A DNA stretch of 64,000 nt from Margaritispora aquatica (taxonomy: Eukaryota > Ascomycota > Leotiomycetes > Helotiales > Discinellaceae). Below, one piece after another: positions 55,110 through 64,000 of this stretch. The stretch is from positions 1,674,001 to 1,738,000 of the forward strand of contig VJWN01000006.1 in assembly GCA_007644065.1 (NCBI GenBank). Reading direction: 5' to 3'. Each line of letters opens with the position of its first letter. Within the stretch, counting starts at the first letter, position 1. Position numbers and translations under genes: made by a program. Below the pieces are notes generated by a model, which did not search any database, was not told the origin of the DNA, and worked only from the letters and a program-made list of their open reading frames with translations.

Positions 55110-56310
55110 CTGAGTGAGGGGAGGGGTTTAAGCGAGGCTATTCGGCGTTCATGGGACCTTGCAGGTTTCTTCTGTTCTGTGGTGATCATAGCATGATTAT
55201 GATGAGTATGCGGATACAAGTATTAGAATCAGGATATGAATGAAAAGAGAAATTAATATGGACAGAAGGGAATTGATCTGTAAAGTATGACTTGGACACA
55301 ATTCTAGGACCAGCTTCGTCATCTACTTCTTGTCAATTCAATTCAGTAATCAACTGTTAAGCTGAGTTCTTTTACCCCTCTCTCTCATCAGGCTCAATCA
55401 GTATCACCAAGATACATTAGCAGCTATAAGTATTATCGAGATTCTGAAGGGTAAAGCAAACATGATCGAGATATGGCTGCAGAGTACGAGGAAATTTATG
55501 CTATAACTCAGCTTAGAAGTGAGCGTCGTTTTTGAATATGGATATAGCTACTATTATTCATTAGAAGCCATTAGATGTTAAATATCAACAAAGTAACGCC
55601 AATTTAGCAAGAAACGAGGAACAGCAAGACCTTGACAACAGATGACAACAAACATAACAAAAATTAACAGCAGGCCCTACCACTCGCAAATTCTCGTCAT
55701 GATCCAAATCAACTTTCGACTTTAGATCTCCTCACTAATACTAACTTTGAATCTTGGATCTGAAACCACTAACCAACCTTGACATAAATATAAGTTTTCC
55801 GGTGGGCAAAAGTGCCAGTATTCCCATTTATGTCTTCTATAATATCGTTATGTTGGAGCATCGATGTTGAAAAGAAGGAGGGAATTTATACTTGTAATTC
55901 CAGGGGTTTGGGAAGTGAGTAAAATGTTCAAGTATGGTCTGAAAAGTAGGGGGTTATCAAGTTGAAATGACGATATGAAGTCCAAACCATGAGCACTCAA
56001 ACGCCATCAACCCCTTTGGCTAACGGTCGAGTTCATTTGAAATACTTCATCTCACTCCCAGGACTCACATATACCTTCAAATCCCACACTAAATCTCACT
56101 AATCCTACTTCTATCCTGAAAGTGAATGAAATACTCTTGATCAAACCACAAACCACATATTATAAAAAACTTTACTTTTCGTCATCCTCCCATCATTTCA
56201 CTCTCCCCTTCTCACTGGCCCCTCTTCCAAAGAACAAACAAGCTCGCAAAAAAATATGAAACATCTCTCTGCACTCCCTCGAATTCTACCAACAACACAA
56301 AACAATGCCT

Positions 56311-56340
56311 GCATTAATTGCATTAATTGCATTAATTGCA
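56311..56340. repeat. 9-bp tandem repeat, three copies
   Basis: GCATTAATT is repeated three times at 56311-56337 and followed by GCA. Confidence 0.92.
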
Positions 56341-57186
56341 ATTACATGATTGCCGCCAGCCAATTCAACTGTCGAGGTGCAAATAAGCATAGCTACCTAT
56401 CATCTTGTTTTTGCATGTACGTAGCACATTCTCTTTGTAAGCAAAGTGCGATTTTTTCCGCGGTTGTCTGTGCGCTCTCTCTCGAATCTCAGAGGGGGGA
56501 AAGGGGAGGGCGAAAAGCAAGATGATAACAAACCAACAAGCATTAACGCCAGCAAAGACAGCACGATAGCAACGACAACAACCAACCATCCATCCATTCA
56601 TCCACGCACCCAACATGTCCCTATATATCTTAAATGCCTCAAACAATACAAAACCAACACACGCAATCCACTCCATCCAACCACTTAGCCTAACATGGTC
56701 TCAGGGCCATGAAATATACCATAATATCTCTCCATAACCCTCCCAGCAGCAAACAAGCGAGATGTTCCTCTTGAATGCGCTGAGTCGTTTAGTCCCCGGT
56801 GCAAGTGATGGGAGGTAGAGGTGGAAATTTATGGGAAAAGGTGATGCGAGAAAAAGAGAGCAAAAGTGAAGGCTGAAAAGGTGGAAAAGTGAGTTCTTGA
56901 AATCTAGCTATAGCCATTAAGCCAAGGTGACTTCAACTCATAGGGAACTTGAAACGATAGCCATTGGTCCACTCAACTTGATTTAGATGGCACATTTGAA
57001 ATTGATCGGTACCTAAGTTTCATTCACCAGAAAGTCGCAGCCAAATTCACCCTCGTCCTTAGGTACGGACTGATGTGTGAGTGTTTCCAAATCTACAATA
57101 TTCCCTTACATCTATTGTATATTAATTCCTACGTAGCCACCACATCCCCGAACCACATCTCAAACTCAAACTCAAACTTCCTTCAC

Positions 57187-59596
57187 CTACCGCCCCCGAA
57201 TCCGCTCAGCATACTCCCTCTCCGTCAACCCACCATACTCATCCCTGCCCCTCTCCCTGCCATACCCATCTCCCCTCCCACCACCACCACCACCACCACT
57301 CTGTTCCCCAAACCTCCTCACCTCATCCCCCATGCGTCTCACACACAAGCCCTCCAAGAAGTGGCCCCACTCGCCCCTTGTGCCCTCTCTCACAGCAACC
57401 TGCATGTCGACGCCATAACGGGATCTATACTCGCGCTTCACGCTCTCCATGTGCGGACGATCCCAGTGGTAGCGCACGAGTCGGGAGATCAGGAGCTCGG
57501 TGCGGATGGCGTCGGATTTGGAGAGGCTGAGGGCGTGGTGGATGAGTAAGGCGTCGCGGACCGGTTTGTTGATTACGCCGTTGAGGATGTGTGCAAGCAT
57601 CTCGCCCTGTAGTGAAGTCAGCAACCGAAGAACAAGAAAATAAAAAATAAGCAGAGAGACGTACCACCAAATTCCCACTCTTCTTCAACATCTCCCGCGC
57701 GAAATTCGCCTTAAAACTCGCCTCATAAACCCTCAACACCTCCCTCAAATGGCCCTCACTCCTCACAACCACAATAGCAATCATGGCGCTTTCGCCGCCC
57801 TTCTCGCTCTTCACGGCCCTATAAAGCTCCCTCACATCATCCTCGACGAGCCCGCGATCCACCCTGCCGCCATGATCCTCCATCTTGCGCTCCTCCAGCA
57901 CCATCAGGACAGCCTTCTTGAACTTATCCTCCTTCAACTCGGTCTTCATGCACTTCACCAACGAGTCGCCGTACTTCTTATCCGCGAAGCCGTCCTTGAT
58001 CGCCCGGATCTCCTTGTTCGTGCGGCCCATCAAACTCTCGATTAGGAGCTCGCGTCGGCTCTTCTCGCCCTGGTACCAGAAATTCGCCCAGTAAGCCTCG
58101 CTTTCCCAGCGGCCTAAGGCGCAGGCGTAGCACGCTTTCATCAGACTGGGATCCTCGTCTTTCAGGCGCAACTTGATGTGTTTCGCGATATTGACGCCCT
58201 TCTTCTCGCTTCCTGTCTTGACAATGCGTTTATACTCGACTCTAAGATCGAGCACCTGCTCGTGCGTCAACCCGGGCAGGATCTCAATCAGTGGTTGTGT
58301 GTCTGGAGCGCGCTTCTCGCCCTTGAGCGCCTTGGCGAGGATGGTAGCTTCATCGACAGGATCGTGAAAACGTGCCGTTCGGCGCGGTTTGCGCGCCCCA
58401 TGGCGGTCGTCATCGCTGGATGAAGGGGATAAAGGCTCAATGTAGTTTATGTCTCCATGGTGGCCGTGGCCATGAGAGGCACCCATGAGGGGACTCGGCA
58501 TGGGCGAAATGGACTGATAGGTGCCGTGGTAGGCCTCGAGAAGTGGACTCCCTGGCGCGGCGGCAAGCGTGAGAGCCGCGCCGCCGTGGTGCCCGGTTGA
58601 GACTGAGAGGGAGTGCATGCGTGGTGCTAGGCCGGCGGGACCGGGACTAGGTGCGCGACGGCGAGAGTCCGGACCATCGACTGTAAGGATATTGGTTTGT
58701 GAGGAGCGTCCTGAGCCTGGTTGTTGTGGCTGCGGAGCATAGGATTGGCTTCCGTGTCTGCCATGGGCGTATTGTTGACCTGCTGGACTTGCCGGGCGAT
58801 TACTGTAATTCGTGATGGTCTCTTGCTTGCTGTAGGTCAGCTTATCGGATGGTTGGGCATATTCCCATTGTTTTGGATCGGCGTACTGTCTCCCAGGCGG
58901 TGGAGCACCTGGGTATTGGAAATCCGCGGGGGAGGGCTGTTGGAACTGTCCTTGTGGTTGAGAATATGGTGGTTGAGGGGAACCATGTCCGCCCAGATTC
59001 ACAGCACCAGAAATACTATGACTGCCCGCACTAACATTGAAGCTGGCACCTCTCTCTCGTTTCGGCTCGTCAGGATGTCGCGGGTCCTTGTATTGATATT
59101 GATCGACATTCTCATATTGTGACCGAGGAGGGGCAACAGGTTGCCCGTATCCCCCACCATACCCACCCTTTGAGGGATCAGGATAATACTCTTTCTCCCT
59201 CCCTCCACGTCCGGCACCACCCATGGCCGCAGCAGCAACGCTGTATCTGGGTCCTTTATCCCTATCGCCCTCATCCTCTGCCCCAAAAGCACCAGGCATG
59301 GCATATGACCCTGGTGCAGGCGCTGGACCCGAGCTGTGATCCTGATACTGGCTTAAGGAGCCATAACTGCCCCTTGGTTCCGCCGTGATGACCTCTGCGT
59401 GAACATTCCCTCCATTCCCTCCTCTCCGATCCGAATAATCATAGTCATAACCTCCCCCTCCTCCCGGTCCACGAGTTGGTGGGCTCACATCTCGAACTCT
59501 GCTGCGTTCCCTTGTGGTAGATTTCTCTCGCTCATCGCGTCCTCCAGGAGACTTGGATCTGCCTCTCTTCTGGCTATCGCGTGGATCGAGAGACAT
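57187..59596 (-). CDS. Fungal annexin with long low-complexity amino region
   Basis: Exons 59596-57665 and 57606-57187 (GTACGT..CTACAG, phase 0) give 783 residues. The first 400 residues are Gly/Pro/Tyr/Gln-rich and Arg-Ser-rich, like the tails of filamentous-fungal annexins. From about 410 four annexin-type helical repeats follow. DPVDEATILAKALKGEKRAPDTQPLIEIL is repeat 1, and LTHEQVLDLRVEYKRIVKTG resembles the L..EYK...G signature. The second to fourth repeats run through LIESLMGRTNKEIRAIKDGF and AIRTELLISRLVRYHWDRP with RSRYGVDM near the end. Classical GxGT-type calcium loops are poorly preserved. It should bind membranes peripherally; roles in secretion or membrane repair are inferred from the family. 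Fungal gene names of the ANXC type exist but I cannot assign the exact member. Confidence 0.88.
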
Positions 59597-60489
59597 GATT
59601 GCGATCAGGATCGTGCGTCCGTCCTTGTTCTCAATTAATCAATCAATGCCTTGCAGGTTCGTGGATTCTCAGTCGCAGATGTATCAATCCGTGCAGAAAC
59701 CGTCGTCTGCAATGTTCACTATTCTCAGTCTATTCTTCACAGCTTCCGCGAACACAATGCGAAGAAATAGAAGATAAAAGAGAAGAGAAGAAAAGCGCAA
59801 ACTCCCATGAAATCAACATCTTGACCCTCGCTGCCCACTATAGGCGGGGCTGTCAGCACTTCTCAGCTCTCGTACGAGCCCATTGGTAGAGGCATGGTAG
59901 CTCCGCATCCAGCGCATAAATAACCATGCACCTGAATGCACCTGAGCACGCCACTAAACTCACCGTTTTGGGGGCCGGAGGAGGTGAAGATGGAAACAGT
60001 GTTGGTAAACTTATTATATTGTTAATAATCCCATTTTGGATGTGTAAATCGTAAGTCGTCGGGTCTGATGAGCGAAGGACATTTTAACCGATATATCGTT
60101 TAATGGTTTAATATCCGAGACTGAATAAAAACAAATTCAACCTCATGTTTTTGATCTTTTGGTTCGTCTGAAGATTTGTTTTGGCACCTCGTAAATGTAC
60201 CAGCCGGACCCAGGGCATAGGGAGGGTGGGTTTCAGCCTCATAAGTTGGTGTCGTGTCGCTGAAGAACTAACCTTGGGCTTTGACAATAGTCATGGATAT
60301 CACCATCAACATACAACACAAACTCACAACACCACCCATTCAAACATAATGTACGAATACTTGTATTAGGTTAGTCTAGAGCCCGAATTCGCTTTGTGTG
60401 TCGCCAACGACTCATCATCAATCTACCAAAGCAATCTATTGCACATGCATGCCAACAAACACCATCTATTATTAGTGACCATTGACCTT
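59597..60489. other. Intergenic
   Basis: Annexin promoter at the left and 3' flank of the oxidase at the right. No exon or repeat of note. Confidence 0.6.
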
Positions 60490-63242
60490 TCATCCCACAA
60501 GCACAGTACGGCCTACTCCAGGAATACCGTCAACAAGAACGTATACTACATACGGTCCTGGTGGGGCAACATTGTGGTTGGGAGGTGCATTGACAAACAG
60601 AGTCTGAGAGGTGCCACCTGGAACCCATCCCTTGAAGTCAAGTTGAACCATTCGATGACCCATGTGAACTGAGTGAGTAACGTATCCTCTGTAGGAGGGT
60701 TAGCAAGAACTAGAGAGAACTCGGAGAGCTACATACCCATGATAAAGAACCACCTTTGCGGTTTGGGCATTTGGAGGACAATTGAAGGTGACAATAAATT
60801 GGCTTCCATCCGCAATTATCGTTCGCTCCGCAAACATAACTTTGGTTGGTCGCTTATTGGCATTCTCACCCTCAAGATATGGCGGAGTGTACTTCTCAAC
60901 ACGGTATTCTGTCACATACGGATCCTTAGCATCAGGTACGAGCTTAGGCATTTCCACGGGATTAGATCCAGCAATGAGAATCGTGCCATCGAGGAGAAGC
61001 AGGGCCACTGAGTGGTAGAGCCGTGGGATTGAAGAGGCGGCAAGTTTCGAGAATCGCTGACCTCGAGGTTTGTTTGGATCATAGAGAAGTGCCTCCAGAG
61101 TTGGACCAGACATCAATTCAAAGCCCTGAGCACCTCTGTTCCCACCATTAAGCCAAACTACTGTACCATCAGGAAGCAGGACGCCTTCAACTTGGCCACG
61201 TTCTTCTGGCATCGATTCCATTTCCCAGTTAGCATTCGGGCTCAGCGGTTCAATACGACCACAGCTTGCGTCGCAAGGACTAGTGATGTCTTGATATGCA
61301 CCCCCGCCACAGACAACAACTTCGGACTTGTAGCCATTGGCACTGGTGAGTGGAAGCAAGACACTGCCTCCAGTATTTGGGTAAGTACGGAAGTCCCCTG
61401 GAAGGTCTGGCAGCTCCTTGACAATGTTGTTGCCACCAACATTGAAGATTTGAGCCGATTTTGCAACAAAGACAAATAGGTTACCATCGGGTAGCAAGTG
61501 CATGAATGGATACATGTAGTATGGTACGTTCTTCTGCAGAATTGCCATTGGTATGTTAGCTCCTCGGGTATATCCTCCACCATCCAAAATCTCATAAGTT
61601 GGATTGTTGTTAGCAGCGACGGCTGGATTGAGTCCATTCAGACTTCCCGACGCAACAAAGATACTTCCATCCGGCATAGTTTGAGCAGATGCATACCATC
61701 GAGCACTTGCAAGCTTCTGGTTATCTGATTCGATCCAGTCAGCTCCGTTCGCTTGATCATCCCATGCTAAGCGAGACAAACGTCTAATGGCATTAAATCC
61801 ATCCTTGATATTAGGGTCGAGCCATTCTAAAGGAGCATTCCCACCCAAAGAGAGGACCGATCCATCAGCGAGGAAAGTTCCTCCTGAACAGAATGCATTT
61901 GTCTTATAGGCAAGTGGAGCAACAGTGTTCGTGATCGGGTCGTACTCAGAGGACATGGCATAGTAGCCATTGCTGGTTTTCAATTGTGAGTAGTTCTCGA
62001 GTTTGTCCAAGAAGAAGACGCGTCCATTTGGCAACAAACCAGCATGCATTGCTGCCACTCCTGCTTGACCAACTACTGTGAAATATCCTTGTTTTGGGGC
62101 CGCAGGAGCTGGACTTGGGCCAGGAGCTGCGACAACCGGTGCACTTAGGCAGGGTCCAGATTGACATCCGGCACCGCACTGCGATGTTGTCAGTTTATAA
62201 ATGGCACAATACGAAGACAATATCTTCAAGTAAAGCTACGTACATGACCATCTGTATTTCCACTGTTCTAGTGTTAGTAAGATTCTAGTCACCCTAGTAA
62301 TTATTCGGAATCTCTTACCAGAATCCATACATGGAGCAACATGATCCCTTGTTCCAATTTCCACACACAGTACCTCCATTAGATGCTCCACATGATCCAT
62401 CTATTGTCGCTTGGTCGCTGTTTCCTCCATTTCCGGGACCGACAGAGATGATAGGCTCTGCGGCTGTTGCCGTTGTTGTTGTCGTTGTGGGTAAATTTGT
62501 CTTCTCGCATCCTAGTTGGCAGCCGTTTAATTTAAGACAGTGGCCAGATGTTTTACCACAGAATCTGTTTGTGACATTAGTCTGCGTTCATAGCTCGAAT
62601 GGATGAATCATACCCGTATTGTGAACAACATCCTCCGTATGCGCCTTGAGGGTCACAAGTTGCACCGCCAAAATCCTAGGCTCTATTAGCAAATTTGAGG
62701 AGCGCCCCTTGAGCCACTTACGGAACCACACCGTCCATCAGAACGAGGAGCGCTGCCTGCTGGTGGAGCTACGGTTGCTAAACAACCAGAGATACATCCG
62801 ACACCACAATGGCCAGCAGTATTTCCACACCATCCATATTGCTAACAACTGTTAGCACACGTAGCTTCTATGCCATCAAATCAACATACAGAGCAACATC
62901 CACCCGTATACACCTTGCTGTTAGGATCACAGATAGTATTGCCATTTGCCGGACCACAACTTCCATCAACCGAGTATGTTGGACCATCTCTCGATTGCAG
63001 ATCTGAAGCAGGGTAGGAGTAGCGAATGATGTCCTGTGGAACGCATCTGCAAGGCATTAGATCATGCATGCAGACAACGAAGGCCGTACTTACTCATTTA
63101 CTTTGGTGCAGTCTTGACCTCGAAGACAGCCATGGTATATGCGTGGATCAGTGGAGCTGCAAGTCAATGGGACATGCTTGAAAGCAATATTGGCACTGGT
63201 CGAGGCGACAAAGCCCAAAAAGAGTGCAGTGGTGAGCTTCAT
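60490..63242 (-). CDS. Copper radical oxidase (glyoxal oxidase-like) with three chitin-binding modules
   Basis: Eight exons (63242-63094, 63046-62890, 62841-62722, 62675-62614, 62564-62319, 62262-62244, 62178-60737, 60688-60490) join in phase to 797 residues. After a signal peptide come three hevein-type CBM18 modules. Each has the CC[SM].YG[WF]CG.T.GHC core and their edges are cut by introns, one exon being only 19 nt. A Pro/Ala linker leads to the catalytic propeller. AFCSGGTFLADGS holds the Cys and ARWYASAQTMPDGS the Tyr of the Cys-Tyr cofactor. RLYHSVALLLLDGTILIAGSNP supplies Tyr and His copper ligands, and GYVTHSVHMGHR the last His. All active-site residues are present. The enzyme should oxidise aldehydes or primary alcohols and release hydrogen peroxide at a chitin-containing surface, perhaps the fungus's own wall. 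Confidence 0.94.
62244..62262 (-). other. 19-nt microexon of the copper radical oxidase gene
   Basis: TGGAAATACAGATGGTCAT between an AACAG acceptor and a GTACGT donor. It is needed to restore the CGNTDGH core of the third chitin-binding module and keeps the phase of both neighbours. Confidence 0.8.
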
Positions 63243-64000
63243 GGTTAAAAACTCTGTAGAGACTGTGTCAGCACTGAAGTCAGGTATCGCCAGCTAGGTT
63301 GGTAGATCTAAGAAGAAGGTCGAAAGATATGATTGTGGAGGTGAATCATGGTCGAACTCTGTTTGCATGTCGAATGATTGGAGTGCCCCCAAGATGTGGT
63401 GACACCAAGGCACCTCCATCAACTGTGATATTCCGATGAGTGTCATCACAGCCATGATTATGTTACTCACATTGGTCAAAATTGATGTAGCAAACGCCTA
63501 CAAATCGAACGTGTCGTTGCAGGCAGCTTGCCTCTAGGATAGAGTTCGAAAACGAGTGTAAAGAATACAATAGAATAACTAGGACAACGAATGCAAGACC
63601 TCGAATGCGACGTCTTGCAAAGAATGTGAAGAAGAGAAAAGGAGAAAAAGATAAAAAGAGAAAAAAAAGGGTGTAGGTACAAATTTCATGAGGTTGAGAT
63701 AAAATGGAATTCAAGAGACATTGGACGACCTTGAAAACAAAAGGGGAAGGTTGTCTGGACCCGAAGTCTCTCGCCTCGAATTCCTAATGTGGAAAGCACG
63801 ACTTTAGCTTTTCATATTAGCGGAAGCTACTTACCTACCAGTATCTATCTAATCTTACCTACCAGTATCTATCTAATAATCTATCTAATACCTACGTGAG
63901 CCATTTTTAAACTACGTACCGCTTCAAACCTTACTTACCTAAGGTCGTATCTCTCGTGTTGTTGGAAAGGGAAAGAAGGGTTGTAGTCTAGGGAAATGCT
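63243..64000. other. Promoter side of the copper radical oxidase gene
   Basis: No exon recognised. An A/G-rich run at about 63635-63670 and a 24-bp tandem duplication near 63830 are the only features. Confidence 0.6.
63830..63877. repeat. 24-bp tandem duplication
   Basis: CTTACCTACCAG followed by TATCTATCTAAT occurs twice without a gap (63830-63853 and 63854-63877), and degenerate ATCTATCTAAT continues to about 63890. Confidence 0.93.

Larger units (their letters stand above)
54730..57186. other. AT-rich intergenic region (2.5 kb) with simple repeats
   Basis: Holds the esterase promoter at the left and the annexin 3' flank at the right. No supported gene. Repeats at 55062-55109 and 56311-56340 are listed separately. 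Confidence 0.6.

Overview
The window is nuclear DNA of a filamentous ascomycete (Pezizomycotina). Genes carry short 45-110 nt introns with GT..AG borders and CTAAC-like branch sites. Coding density is moderate and intergenic DNA is rich in microsatellites. Family content (2EXR proteins, fungalysin, copper radical oxidase with chitin-binding modules, NRPS-like reductase, CYP504-like P450, fungal annexin) fits a plant- or litter-associated fungus. Leotiomycetes is my best guess, but this is inference from gene families, not from any search. No rRNA, tRNA, CRISPR array, intact transposon or bacterial-type operon was found.

Layout. 0-5 kb: 5' end of an MFS permease, then a three-exon NRPS-like adenylation-thiolation-reductase fused in one reading frame to a C-terminal gluconokinase domain. 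The upstream DNA of both genes shares a CTCGGAAA element. 6.7-8.6 kb: a zinc-finger-like protein with Asp/Glu and Gln repeats. 9.6-12.2 kb: PHO84-like phosphate transporter with a long C-terminal tail. 15.3-26 kb: an uncharacterised secreted/membrane protein, a CYP504-like P450, a quinoprotein (PQQ-type propeller) and two convergent 2EXR proteins. 26.9-27.5 kb: a small secreted double-psi beta-barrel protein split by an intron. 28.4-31.2 kb: eight-exon OPT peptide transporter. 31.9-37.4 kb: secreted feruloyl/PHB-type esterase, a degenerate Ras-like protein, a DUF3830 protein, an inositol-monophosphatase-like enzyme and a single-pass membrane protein. 39-41 kb: an IucA/IucC (NRPS-independent siderophore) synthetase. 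42.5-47.5 kb: GH31 alpha-xylosidase, AlaX-type tRNA-editing protein and a second degenerate Ras-like protein. 47.5-50.6 kb: gene-poor, with a possible decayed gene. 50.6-54.7 kb: fungalysin metalloprotease and type-B carboxylesterase, convergent. 57.2-59.6 kb: annexin. 60.5-63.2 kb: glyoxal-oxidase-type copper radical oxidase with three chitin-binding modules.

Functionally the window holds many secreted degradative enzymes (protease, two esterases, copper radical oxidase, quinoprotein, DPBB protein) together with transporters for peptides, phosphate and organic anions and a cytosolic xyloglucan/alpha-xyloside enzyme. Most are probably single genes rather than one cluster. The pieces most worth attention are the reductase-gluconokinase fusion, the pair of Ras-like proteins that have lost their nucleotide-binding motifs but keep the same intron position, and the NIS siderophore synthetase in an ascomycete. 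Exon borders were read by eye from splice consensus, phase and family alignment. They are self-consistent in frame but not transcript-verified.
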